64,000 nt of DNA from Methylacidiphilum caldifontis (GTDB lineage: Bacteria > Verrucomicrobiota > Verrucomicrobiia > Methylacidiphilales > Methylacidiphilaceae), in the NCBI RefSeq assembly GCF_017310505.1, contig NZ_CP065957.1, positions 1,426,001 to 1,490,000 on the forward strand, given 5' to 3'. The translations under genes and the position numbers were made by a program. The notes beneath the pieces are model-generated. The model had not been told where the DNA came from. It did not search any database and saw nothing but the letters and a program-made list of their open reading frames with translations. Shown one piece after another: positions 1 to 7,367 of this stretch (positions are counted from its first letter, which is position 1; each line of letters starts with the position of its first letter).

Positions 1-400
1 ATGAATTGATAAAATCGCATTTTTCTGATCCATTGGGTCGGAAAGAACAAGTCTGACCTCTAGACTTTCGAGAAGCCTAGAATAATCATTGATTTCTTTT
101 TCTAGCTCTATTTCTAGAGAGGGATCTTCACTTTCTTTTAAGAGATCAAAAAGAGCTTCTATATCTTTTAGCCGGCTATAGACAGTTTGGTAATCGGTCA
201 GTTTGGCTTTGAGTTCTTTTGCTCTGGATAAGGCTTTTTCAGCTTTTTCAGGTGCCTGCCAAAAACCAGGATCTGTCATCTGCTTTTCTAAGTGCTGGAG
301 TTCTTTTTCAATCTGTTGAGGGTCAAAGAAACCCCCTTAAGACAACAACCCTTTGATTCAGTTCAGAAAGTTTATCGGCGATAAGTTTAAGGTCTATCAT
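1..400 (-). CDS. prfB: Peptide chain release factor 2 (N-terminal part, programmed +1 frameshift)
   Basis: Release factor 2 recognises UGA and UAA stop codons and triggers peptidyl-tRNA hydrolysis on the ribosome. Only the N-terminal helical domain lies in the window; the gene runs off the left edge, so the GGQ and SPF motifs cannot be checked. The ATG at 400 opens a short frame that ends at an in-frame TGA as codon 26 (325-323). The sequence there reads AGG GGG TTT CTT TGA C. This is the classic RF2 autoregulation signal: an internal Shine-Dalgarno-like AGGGGG, a slippery CTT and a poorly terminated TGAC. After the +1 slip the frame continues as DPQQIEKELQHLEKQ and stays open to base 1, ending in VLSDPMDQKNAILSIH. 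A stop at codon 26 is also the position in the E. coli gene. The identification is strong, and the break is not a sequencing error. Confidence 0.95.
323..340 (-). promoter_or_regulatory. RF2 programmed +1 ribosomal frameshift site
   Basis: Read on the reverse strand the site is TTA AGG GGG TTT CTT TGA, followed by C. It combines an anti-SD-pairing purine run, the slippery CTT-T and a UGA that RF2 itself must read. When RF2 is scarce, termination slows and ribosomes slip +1 to make full-length RF2. The arrangement matches the known bacterial prfB signal in order and spacing. Confidence 0.95.
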
Positions 401-439
401 GGATTAAACCTATCTTATTCAAATCCTAAAGACAACTGC

Positions 440-1084
440 TTAAGAACCTTTGGTTTTTAAAAAATCTTCCTTATTTAAATTGACTGAAGGATGGGAGTCT
501 CTTTTTTCTCTAGTGAGCTTCTGAATGGCCTTGTGAATCCTTTTTAGAGTAAAATCGACGTTATCAAGATTTTTTTCTACCTGGTAGAGATTTCCAGACT
601 TGTCATAAATTAAAATCTGGGTGGTGTTCTTGGGCACACCGAAGTCTTGGCTTAGCTTGCCGTTATAGTCCAGGACAGGAAAGGGCCTGGAGTGATCATT
701 AAAATGCTTTTTAATATGGGAAAGAGCCATGGCTTTAAAAAAACCGGCGTGAGCTATATCTTCGACTAAAATAAGGGCAACGTTATTGGGAAGTTTTGAC
801 TGTGGGTCTTCTGCCAGAAGCTTTGCCCATTTTTCCTGTTTTCTGCCTTGACTCATGTTAGGTACCGAAACGATAAAAACAGAAACTTTTCCAGAAAACT
901 GTTCTTTGGAATGTTTCTTGCCCATGGGATCGATTAAGGTTGTAAAAGGAAGATGGCGGGCATATCCATCGTAATAAGTTGGGCTATGCAAAGAAGACCT
1001 CTCCGTTGCCATAAGGGAAACAATGGGTATAAGAAAACAAAGAAAGACTAAGCTATAATTTTCAAAATTAAAACTGTTTCTCAT
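440..1084 (-). CDS. Exported thioredoxin-fold protein without a CxxC active site
   Basis: A 214-residue protein with an N-terminal hydrophobic segment (about residues 9-27, LVFLCFLIPIVSLMA), which suggests a signal peptide or membrane anchor. The rest has the layout of a thioredoxin-like fold: a strand VSVFIVSVPNM near residue 70, a later FPVLDYNGKLSQDFGV and then TTQILIYDKSGNLY, which is the typical 'conserved proline / strand / gene-product tail' order. There is no CxxC or other cysteine pair after the leader, so redox chemistry is unlikely. It could bind a peptide or ligand in the periplasm, somewhat like YtfJ-type proteins. It stands alone behind prfB on the same strand. The family assignment is inferred from pattern only and the function is unknown. 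Confidence 0.55.
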   Translation of the reverse strand: MRNSFNFENYSLVFLCFLIPIVSLMATERSSLHSPTYYDGYARHLPFTTLIDPMGKKHSKEQFSGKVSVFIVSVPNMSQGRKQEKWAKLLAEDPQSKLPNNVALILVEDIAHAGFFKAMALSHIKKHFNDHSRPFPVLDYNGKLSQDFGVPKNTTQILIYDKSGNLYQVEKNLDNVDFTLKRIHKAIQKLTREKRDSHPSVNLNKEDFLKTKGS

Positions 1085-1273
1085 GGGTAAGGCAACTGCT
1101 TTTCTGCTGATTGGCTAAATTACTCTTAAGGGTATTCTTCAAGGTTATAAACGAGACTAAAGAGTCCATGGAAGGAAAAATAAAGCTTTCTTTTTGAAAA
1201 AAACAAATTCTGTTTGTTTTGTTGTGGAAAAGTCTTAGCTTAATTAGTTTTTTTGAAAAGCTATTTCGTTTTT

Positions 1274-1747
1274 ATGGAGCTAGATTATACAAAAAACGAA
1301 GAACCCCACTTTTCCCATCTTTCTTCTTCGGGTGAAGCAAGAATGGTTAAAGTGTCTGAAAAACCAGAACAAAAAAGGACCGCTATTGCTGAAGGGTTTA
1401 TAGCTCTTTCGCAACGAACCCTTGAACTGTTAAAAGCAAAAGCTATTCCTAAAGGAGATGTTTTAACCGTTTCTAAAATTGCTTCAATCATGGCTGCAAA
1501 GAAGACGGCGGAATTTATTCCTTTGGCGCATCCTATTGGACTGACTTTCGCGGATACCACTTTTGAAATTGAAGATAAGGGAATAAAAGTGGTTGCGACG
1601 GCTGAGTCTGTTTCCAAGACAGGGGTAGAGTTAGAAGCTTTAGTAATGGTTTCTATAGCTCTCTTGACTCTTTATGACATGTGTAAGGCGGTTGATAAAT
1701 CGATGATTATTGGGCCTATCAAGCTTGTAGAGAAAAAGAAGGAATGA
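1274..1747 (+). CDS. moaC: Cyclic pyranopterin monophosphate synthase MoaC
   Basis: MoaC acts after the radical-SAM enzyme MoaA and converts the 8-oxo-GTP-derived cyclic intermediate to cyclic pyranopterin monophosphate in molybdenum cofactor synthesis. The family signatures are clear: TAEFIPLAHP in the middle, SKTGVELEALV, and the C-terminal LTLYDMCKAVDKSM. The length of 157 residues is normal. I chose the ATG at 1274 (MELDYTKNEEP). An in-frame TTG 21 bases upstream would add seven residues with no family match. The stop overlaps the start of the next gene as ATGA, so the two are translationally coupled. Confidence 0.93.
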   Translation: MELDYTKNEEPHFSHLSSSGEARMVKVSEKPEQKRTAIAEGFIALSQRTLELLKAKAIPKGDVLTVSKIASIMAAKKTAEFIPLAHPIGLTFADTTFEIEDKGIKVVATAESVSKTGVELEALVMVSIALLTLYDMCKAVDKSMIIGPIKLVEKKKE

Positions 1748-2262
1748 AAATTGGACGCATAACGCTGAGTGATCGCGCTTCTGCAGGGATATATAAGGAT
1801 AAAAGTGGACCTGAAATAGAAAGAGTTATCAAAAATCTCTTTGCAGAACCTCTTGAGTTTGTATCCGTATTGATCCCTGATGATAAAGATCAGATCGTTT
1901 CTGAATTAAGCCGGCTTGTAGACGAACTGGATTGTCCTCTTGTTTTGACTACAGGGGGTACGGGGCCCAGTTTGAGGGATGTGACCCCTGAAGCGACAAA
2001 ACTTGTCCTGGATAAAGAACTTCCTGGATTTGGAGAAATTATGAGAATGGAGTCTTACAAAAAGGTTAGGACAGCAATTCTGTCGCGAGCCACAGCGGGT
2101 ATCAGGAAACGCTCCCTGATCATCAACTTGCCGGGCAATCCTTCGGCTATTTCTGAATGCTTATCCTTGCTTGGCGAAGCGATTGCCGAATGTTTAGACC
2201 ACATTCGAGGCTATAGACCCGCTTTGGCCAGTAAGCCTACAAAGAATGGTGGACCGAGTTGA
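1744..2262 (+). CDS. mog: Molybdopterin adenylyltransferase (Mog/MoaB family)
   Basis: This enzyme activates molybdopterin by adenylation before metal insertion. It shows the MPT-binding fold signatures ITLSDRASAGIY near the N-terminus, LVLTTGGTGPSLRDVTPEAT in the middle, and TAILSRATAGIRKRSLIINL then PGNPSAISECL in the C-terminal part. It resembles E. coli Mog more than MoaB because of the SDRAS start and the ILSR...GIRK segment. It overlaps moaC by four bases (ATGA), so both are probably made together. The substrate molybdoenzymes are not in this window. Confidence 0.9.
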   Translation: MKIGRITLSDRASAGIYKDKSGPEIERVIKNLFAEPLEFVSVLIPDDKDQIVSELSRLVDELDCPLVLTTGGTGPSLRDVTPEATKLVLDKELPGFGEIMRMESYKKVRTAILSRATAGIRKRSLIINLPGNPSAISECLSLLGEAIAECLDHIRGYRPALASKPTKNGGPS

Positions 2263-2438
2263 TGCTGAAGAAAAGTTGACATTGTAAAAAATTCCATAAA
2301 CATAACGAAGGGGGGGCAACTGGATTTATGGAGATAAAAGAGAGGAGGGAGCTGGATTTGAGCTCAAGATTGCGGTAATGGGATTTTAAATGAATGAACG
2401 AAAGGAAAGATATTTTTTTTATTTTCTAAAAACTACCT

Positions 2439-2876
2439 ATGAACGAAGAGAGTAAACCTACAGTTTTTGAAATTGAAGAAGGTAACAAGTTATTACCTCG
2501 ATTTGATCTACATGAGTTCCTTCCCTGTATAACACTTGATGCTGACACGGGGGAAGTGCTTATGTTAGGTTACATGAATAGAGAAGCATTAGAGAAAACG
2601 ATAAAAACCGGTCTTGCAACCTATTATAGCCGATCACGTAAGAAAATTTGGGTCAAAGGAGAAGAGTCAGGTTTCTTTCAGCATGTTAAAGACATTTTTA
2701 TTGACGATGATCAAGATACGATACTTTTAAAAGTCAAGGTTGATGGAGGTGCGTCTTGCCATGTAGGCTATAGAAGTTGTTTTTATAGGAAGTTAAAAAA
2801 GGGGAGTAACGAAGAGCTAGAATTTACTGAAACACATAAGGTCTTTGATCCTAAAATCGTTTATAAACACGCTTAA
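2439..2876 (+). CDS. hisI: Phosphoribosyl-AMP cyclohydrolase
   Basis: HisI opens the purine ring of phosphoribosyl-AMP, the third step of histidine synthesis. At 145 residues it is the stand-alone cyclohydrolase without the HisE pyrophosphatase domain. Family motifs: VLMLGYMNREAL (41-52), TYYSRSRKKIWVKGEESG (61-78), and GASCHVGYRSCFYRKL (104-119). The metal-binding segment usually written DCDxD reads DDDQD at 89-93, so one of three expected zinc-ligand cysteines is an aspartate while Cys107 and Cys114 remain. The 176 bases upstream hold a TTGACA at 2276-2281 but no convincing -10 element. No other his genes are adjacent. Confidence 0.9.
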   Translation: MNEESKPTVFEIEEGNKLLPRFDLHEFLPCITLDADTGEVLMLGYMNREALEKTIKTGLATYYSRSRKKIWVKGEESGFFQHVKDIFIDDDQDTILLKVKVDGGASCHVGYRSCFYRKLKKGSNEELEFTETHKVFDPKIVYKHA

Positions 2877-2892
2877 ATTCAAATCATTCTGG

Positions 2893-3972
2893 TTATTCCC
2901 AATCTACCCATCGAACCATTTCTTGAAGCCTGGTCCTTCCATCATGATGCCAGAAAGCGGCAGGCTGTTGCATGCTCCCGATGGGGCAAAATCTGGATGT
3001 AGCTGACTCTATAAAAATCGAAATGATGTTTTCGGGCATTTTTTCAAATACCCCAACCGTACTGATCATGCCTTTTATGGGTTTAAGCCAATCTTCAAGT
3101 TTCGATTTTTCAATCAGGTCTACATAGATAGTGCGGTAGCCGCAGGTTGGTTCGAAAATAGGGCTTTTTCTTAGGATGACTGTCCATGGGTTGGGTTCCA
3201 AAAGACTGCTTTCCCATAAAGCCCATCCTAATGCTTTAGCACAATCTCTATGTTGCTTGATGGCGGCAAGTTCATCGATATCTAGGGATTGGCTTTGGAT
3301 GGACATGTCCTGTCTGAGGCTATCAGCAAGGACTTGACAAAAAGATTCTATTTTTTCACTAGAAGAGTTTTCTTCGATAAGGATCGATTGGGGAGAAAGA
3401 CAACCTAATTGGCTGTAAAGACTAATGTCACGGCTGATCAGCGCCATTTTTTCCCGATTAACTTCTTCGACTCTACCTGCCCAAATAAGGCTTACTTTAT
3501 GCCCATGACCAATAAACCTTTTATGCGTAGGGGTAAGGTTTTTAAAATATTCGATTGTTTTTTGTTGTCCGAAAACCACAATGCAATCGGAGTTTTCAAA
3601 AGCATTTATATTGAACTCGTCATAGAGTTCAACTTTATGCTGTAATTTTTGGGGAAGAGAAGAGACAAAACGAAAAAGGGAATTTTTAACAGGCTTTGGA
3701 CATTGAACTGCATTGAAAGATCCCAAAAGAAGCCCGAGCAAAAGGCTCTGGTACCCTGCTATGGGAGTGTTGGCTGCAAGCACATGATAGATTTGTGAAG
3801 GAGCAATCGCTTTTGTTTTTCCATGACCATAAGAAAAAAATTCATCCAAGGCTGTTAAACTTTTAAGTTCAAGCTCTAAAAGGGCAGCAAGATCTTCTTT
3901 GCCCTTGAATCCGGTCTCGGGGAAAAGCTTGCAGACTTCGTCAAGCAGCTCAATTCTCTCCAGAGTATGCAT
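2893..3972 (-). CDS. luxC: LuxC-like acyl-CoA/acyl-protein reductase
   Basis: LuxC-family enzymes reduce an activated fatty acyl group to fatty aldehyde with NADPH through a covalent acyl-cysteine. The protein has a HVLAANTPIAGYQSLLLG segment typical of the aldehyde-dehydrogenase-like N-half and the catalytic-cysteine motif QLGCLSPQS (Cys191 from the chosen start). A longer reading frame begins at 4125 and would overlap luxE by 121 bases. The ATG at 3972 (MHTLERIELL) gives 359 residues and leaves a 32-base gap, so I prefer it. No strong ribosome-binding site precedes either start. It lies directly behind the luxE-like gene on the same strand, matching the LuxE-LuxC two-step fatty-acid reductase. 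No luxA, luxB or luxD is visible, so light emission is not implied. Confidence 0.82.
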   Translation of the reverse strand: MHTLERIELLDEVCKLFPETGFKGKEDLAALLELELKSLTALDEFFSYGHGKTKAIAPSQIYHVLAANTPIAGYQSLLLGLLLGSFNAVQCPKPVKNSLFRFVSSLPQKLQHKVELYDEFNINAFENSDCIVVFGQQKTIEYFKNLTPTHKRFIGHGHKVSLIWAGRVEEVNREKMALISRDISLYSQLGCLSPQSILIEENSSSEKIESFCQVLADSLRQDMSIQSQSLDIDELAAIKQHRDCAKALGWALWESSLLEPNPWTVILRKSPIFEPTCGYRTIYVDLIEKSKLEDWLKPIKGMISTVGVFEKMPENIISIFIESATSRFCPIGSMQQPAAFWHHDGRTRLQEMVRWVDWE

Positions 3973-4004
3973 GATTCGATTTTTTTTTTGAAAATTTTTA
4001 ATTT

Positions 4005-5078
4005 TTAAAAAGAGGACATTTCTTCGAAACTTAATGAACATCCTCTTGGAGTAGCTTTTATCGACCTGCCTAAAAGAAAGAAGCTTTTTGGGGTTCTTAT
4101 ACCGATATCCAATGTTTGGATGCATAAGACAGAGTCAACATTGGCAAGGTCAATCCAGCGAATCAATCCTCTTTGACCTACTTGACACTCTTGATCAGTT
4201 CGAGGATCAATAATGAGGACTCTGGCCCATGGGGGAAGCTGAAATTCCCCGTCATATCCACGCGAATAAGCCTGAGTAGACAATTCTGTCATCCCGTATT
4301 CACTCACTATTTGATCTTGAGGTAAACCAAAATAAGAAGAAAGTCTTAGGTAAAATTCTTTTCTGTCAACTTCTCTGTGTTTTCCTTTCATGCCACCTGT
4401 TTCAAGGATGAAAGAACCTTGAGGGAGAATCATTGGATCATTAGGCTCGTTGTCCATGAGATAAGCAAAGCTGAAAGCCGTTCCGCAGACTCCTACTTTT
4501 CTATTGGCGATGATCTGTTCGGTGAGCGTTTGCCTAAAGGATTTGGTTTGTAATACGTTGTTTTTGATCCAAAAATGGGAAGGAAAGGGATTTTTCTCCG
4601 CCCAGAACGAGAACATGGCAGATAGGGAAGAGTGGGGTTCTTCTTTGGAGGAAGGGACTAGAAAATGCAGATGAACCTGATCTATGGGGATTTCCGCTTG
4701 CACAGCTCCAAGCACTGAGATAGCTTTGTAAACCGTATTGTCCAGAAAATTATGTTTTCCCCTTGCTCCAGAAGTAGTCCCGCTAGATAGATAGTAAAAG
4801 CCAGCTTTATTTATGTCATGGCAAAAAACAGTTGTTTTTTTAAAAAGTTCTTGAGGGAGAGCTGGAATATCTCTCCAAGATGAAATATCTTGCGGAAAAC
4901 ATTGGCAAAAAGTTTTATAGACAGCGCAATGGTTTTTTTGAAATTCAAACAAAAACAAGGCTAGGTTATCAAAATTTTGAGGATTTTTTCTTAGAGAAAC
5001 AATCTGGTCAATCCACCATCGCCTATTACAAGGATCTTGAAAAAAACTTGCGGGCAGTTTTTTAGCTTTTTCTTTCAT
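4005..5078 (-). CDS. luxE: LuxE-like acyl-protein synthetase
   Basis: LuxE activates a free fatty acid with ATP as acyl-AMP, holds it on a cysteine and passes it to LuxC. The 357-residue protein shows the adenylate-forming motif YYLSSGTTSG (95-104), a second adenylation signature VSEYGMTELSTQAYSR near residue 265, and the C-terminal RGCSLSFEEM. In this family the C-terminal Cys is the acylated residue. The frame is open from 5162, but the first 28 codons are basic and low in family resemblance, so I take the ATG at 5078 (MKEKAKKLPASFF). It is divergently transcribed from the bactofilin gene across about 80 bases, so the two may share a control region. The link to aldehyde formation is inferred from the pair. 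Confidence 0.82.
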   Translation of the reverse strand: MKEKAKKLPASFFQDPCNRRWWIDQIVSLRKNPQNFDNLALFLFEFQKNHCAVYKTFCQCFPQDISSWRDIPALPQELFKKTTVFCHDINKAGFYYLSSGTTSGARGKHNFLDNTVYKAISVLGAVQAEIPIDQVHLHFLVPSSKEEPHSSLSAMFSFWAEKNPFPSHFWIKNNVLQTKSFRQTLTEQIIANRKVGVCGTAFSFAYLMDNEPNDPMILPQGSFILETGGMKGKHREVDRKEFYLRLSSYFGLPQDQIVSEYGMTELSTQAYSRGYDGEFQLPPWARVLIIDPRTDQECQVGQRGLIRWIDLANVDSVLCIQTLDIGIRTPKSFFLLGRSIKATPRGCSLSFEEMSSF

Positions 5079-5156
5079 TTTTTTAAGAGAGAAATAAACT
5101 AGTTTTAAATATAGCGGTTTTTTGGGGAAATTCTCTTTAAATCCCGAGTACGGCCA

Positions 5157-5399
5157 ATGCAAAACAAAAATGACCAGACTTTTTTGTCTCCTTCTATTAG
5201 CCTTGACGGAGAGTTATGGGTAAAAGATAAGGCGGTTGTCAATTGTCATTTTCATGGAAAGATAAGAGTAGATGGAAAATTAGAGATTCTTTCTGGAGCT
5301 GTGATTGAAGGAGAAGTTTATGCACAAGCCATAGAAATTGATGCAGGAGCGACAATCAATGGGAAAATAGTAATCGGAAAAAGAAATCTAAACAGTTAA
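5157..5399 (+). CDS. Bactofilin (short polymer-forming cytoskeletal protein)
   Basis: Bactofilins form nucleotide-free filaments from a right-handed beta-helix and scaffold cell-wall or polar machinery. The 80-residue protein is almost all beta-helix repeats: SISLDGELWVKDKAVVNC, HFHGKIRVDGKLEILSGAVI, EGEVYAQAIEIDAGATINGK. The regularly spaced G-x-hydrophobic-x steps are the DUF583 hallmark. It is shorter than most bactofilins, with only a brief N-terminal lead and no long C-terminal tail. Its stop overlaps the next start as TAATG, so it is co-translated with the zinc-ribbon protein downstream. Confidence 0.85.
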   Translation: MQNKNDQTFLSPSISLDGELWVKDKAVVNCHFHGKIRVDGKLEILSGAVIEGEVYAQAIEIDAGATINGKIVIGKRNLNS

Positions 5400-6166
5400 T
5401 GCACTTTATTCATCTAAAGGATTTGAATAAAAAAACACAAATCGTCTGTTGCCCTTTTTGTGGGAATACTCAAACTGAGTCCAAATGGGCCCTATCAACT
5501 CTTTGTAAAAAATGTGGCCATTATATAGGTTTAGCCTCCAAGAAAGAAGACCATCTTTTTAGTTCTGTCTCTTTATTGCCAAAAACTCGCGAGTTGACCT
5601 GTCCTTATTGTAACCATTCTCAGAAAATTTATGCTGAAGCAATTTCTGTGGGATGTTCCCATTGTGGAGCTTATCTTTATGTGGAGAATCTCTATGTAAA
5701 GGGTAAAATAAAAAGGAAACTTTCTACGCTTGGAGATATCCAATTTGGTCACGGTTCAGAGTACTCAGGGCCAGCAGTACAGGGAAGAAAAATATGGGTT
5801 AGGGGGATTATTCATGCCTCTATCAAGGCATTGGAAGAAATAGAATTCTCTTCTAAATGCATGGTCAAGGGGATAGTCCATTCTCCTCGAGTAGTCATTA
5901 ACCGGTTTTGTTCTGTCAAAGTCAAAGAGATTATTAGTCGAGAGCTTATCGTGAAAGGGGTAGTTGAGTGTGAAAAGCTCATAGCGCGGGATTTCCTAAA
6001 AATTGAGTCTTTTGGTCATTTAACCACAGAAAAAATATTGACTAATAGGCTAGTTGCTGAACCTTTTTCTCATTTAGAAGCCGAATTTAAAACTTATTCT
6101 TCTCTTTGCCCTCAAGGGCAAAAAAACTTCGTTGAGCTGGGTGAAGAAAGACTATTTTGGATTTGA
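5399..6166 (+). CDS. Two zinc ribbons followed by a bactofilin-like beta-helix domain
   Basis: A 255-residue protein with two treble-clef/zinc-ribbon modules: C18-x2-C21 with C36-x2-C39, and C68-x2-C71 with C86-x2-C89. From about residue 95 to 225 it has short repeating strands (NLYVKGKIKRKLSTLGDI, KIWVRGIIHASIKALEEI, MVKGIVHSPRVVINRFCSV, LIVKGVVECEKLIARDFL) that follow a beta-helix rhythm like bactofilin. I read it as a cytoplasmic polymerising protein with a metal-binding head that may cap, anchor or recruit partners to the filaments of the preceding bactofilin. The coupling with that gene supports a joint role. The precise function is not known to me. Confidence 0.7.
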   Translation: MHFIHLKDLNKKTQIVCCPFCGNTQTESKWALSTLCKKCGHYIGLASKKEDHLFSSVSLLPKTRELTCPYCNHSQKIYAEAISVGCSHCGAYLYVENLYVKGKIKRKLSTLGDIQFGHGSEYSGPAVQGRKIWVRGIIHASIKALEEIEFSSKCMVKGIVHSPRVVINRFCSVKVKEIISRELIVKGVVECEKLIARDFLKIESFGHLTTEKILTNRLVAEPFSHLEAEFKTYSSLCPQGQKNFVELGEERLFWI

Positions 6167-6216
6167 AAAAGGTTTGATTTATACCCATTGTTGTGCTTTG
6201 GTATATCACTTTATCT

Positions 6217-6221
6217 GGAGG
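6217..6221 (+). promoter_or_regulatory. Shine-Dalgarno that fixes the start of the small basic protein
   Basis: GGAGG lies seven bases before the ATG at 6229. It rules out the longer TTG start at 6193, whose extra 12 residues lie across this signal and have no family counterpart. Confidence 0.8.
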
Positions 6222-6228
6222 AAAAGAG

Positions 6229-6381
6229 ATGTCCCAACATAGAAGTTATCGTAGTGGTTCGTTGCTTGCAGCTAAAAGAAATGTTCTTAAAAGATACGAA
6301 AGAATTAATATATTAAAGAAACAGGGAAAATGGAAGGATGGAGATAAAGTCCTTGGGTTACCCAAGACAAAACCGGTTTGA
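6229..6381 (+). CDS. PVC-superphylum small basic protein (TIGR04137-type)
   Basis: A 50-residue, strongly basic protein beginning MSQHRSYRSGSLLAAKRNVL, with KRYERINILKKQGKWKDGD and GLPKTKPV at the end. This pattern (start, KR-E-R core, KW-x-GD, GLPK tail) is the small signature protein found in Chlamydiae, Verrucomicrobia and relatives and proposed to associate with RNA or ribosomes. The size and charge fit a nucleic-acid-binding role. It stands as a single gene with its own strong ribosome-binding site between the bactofilin pair and the reverse-strand ChaN-like gene. The role is established only as a phylogenetic marker; RNA binding is an inference. Confidence 0.9.
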   Translation: MSQHRSYRSGSLLAAKRNVLKRYERINILKKQGKWKDGDKVLGLPKTKPV

Positions 6382-6458
6382 TTTGGAGACAAGCTAGTCA
6401 TTATATAAGCCCAAATGAAAAGCCGATAGCAGTTTATATTTTCAAACTTGACCCATTA

Positions 6459-7349
6459 TCATTTTTCCAGCAGTTCAAAATAGTCGGCTACAGGGGACCG
6501 GATAAAAGAAAATTGTTTATGTGCTAAGCTTACTTTCTTGCTCATTTGGATCTCTTTTGCAGTAAGCTTAATGGGTTCTTTTGAGCCAAAAAGAATAATC
6601 CGTTGAGGATATCGCTGGCATAATTGTGGAATGCCTAGTCCATAACGAATATGGATCTCTCCAGTTATAACACAGACTGTCCTTTTTATTCCAAGAGGAG
6701 ATTGAAGGAAGTTTGTGATTTGCTTAGCCATAAAGGCTTCTCTTACCCTTTGGGCCTCTATAGCATAGGCTATCCTTTTGTTATCCATGAAAGAATGAAC
6801 GGATAAAAAGGGCGATAAAAAATTTCTGTAGAGAGAAGATAGGGAAGTCAGGGGATAAAGTTCTTTTTCTTTTTCAGTCAGGGAGCTATAGCCGTATTTT
6901 GCAATTCGGGAAGGTATAGAGTGGCTAATGTCTATTCCTATAATAGGAATATGATGTTTTTGAGCAAAAAGGCAGAGGGGACGATAATCAAGATAATTGG
7001 GCCATTTTTTTTGCCAGCTAATCATTGCTGAAAATTGGTCAAAACTTAACTGACCTTGTATAAACCGATTAATGTAGGCTTGATCTTTGGCTTCCAAAGA
7101 TTCCAGAGCTAAAGCAAGAGGCACATGCCTCTTGTTAAGCAGTCGCAGAATATCTAACTGGGCTTTATGATGGCTTTTCAAGGTATGCACCTCTCCTAGA
7201 TAAATGATCCTTGATCGGGAAAGGTCGCTCAAGACTTCTTGCTGATCTACAAGAGTACCATGCAAAAGGTCTAACCAGCTGTTTGCTGTGGCCAATGCTT
7301 TTGTGAGAGCACACAGCTGGAGTAAACAAATAATAAAGAGCCTGTTCAC
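6459..7349 (-). CDS. ChaN-like haem-binding/Tiki-superfamily exported protein
   Basis: A 296-residue protein with an N-terminal signal-like segment (LFIICLLQLCALTKALA) followed by the ChaN fold: RIIYLGEVHTLKSHHKAQLD near 48-67, ALALESLEAKDQAYINRFIQ near 80-100, WPNYLDYRPLCLFAQKHHIP and IIGIDISHSI, and a C-terminal TVCVITGEIHIRYGLGIPQL. The E-V-H and E-S-L-E signatures define the erythromycin-esterase/ChaN-like clan (DUF399), whose best-known member binds haem. Whether this one binds haem is not shown. It is probably co-transcribed behind the HAD phosphatase, with an 18-base gap. Confidence 0.72.
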   Translation of the reverse strand: MNRLFIICLLQLCALTKALATANSWLDLLHGTLVDQQEVLSDLSRSRIIYLGEVHTLKSHHKAQLDILRLLNKRHVPLALALESLEAKDQAYINRFIQGQLSFDQFSAMISWQKKWPNYLDYRPLCLFAQKHHIPIIGIDISHSIPSRIAKYGYSSLTEKEKELYPLTSLSSLYRNFLSPFLSVHSFMDNKRIAYAIEAQRVREAFMAKQITNFLQSPLGIKRTVCVITGEIHIRYGLGIPQLCQRYPQRIILFGSKEPIKLTAKEIQMSKKVSLAHKQFSFIRSPVADYFELLEK

Positions 7350-7367
7350 AAAAAAGTATAAAGAAAA

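Noticed and set aside
2276-2310. TTGACA at 2276-2281 as a promoter of hisI
   Set aside because: No convincing -10 hexamer at a 16-18 base spacing, so the call was not made.
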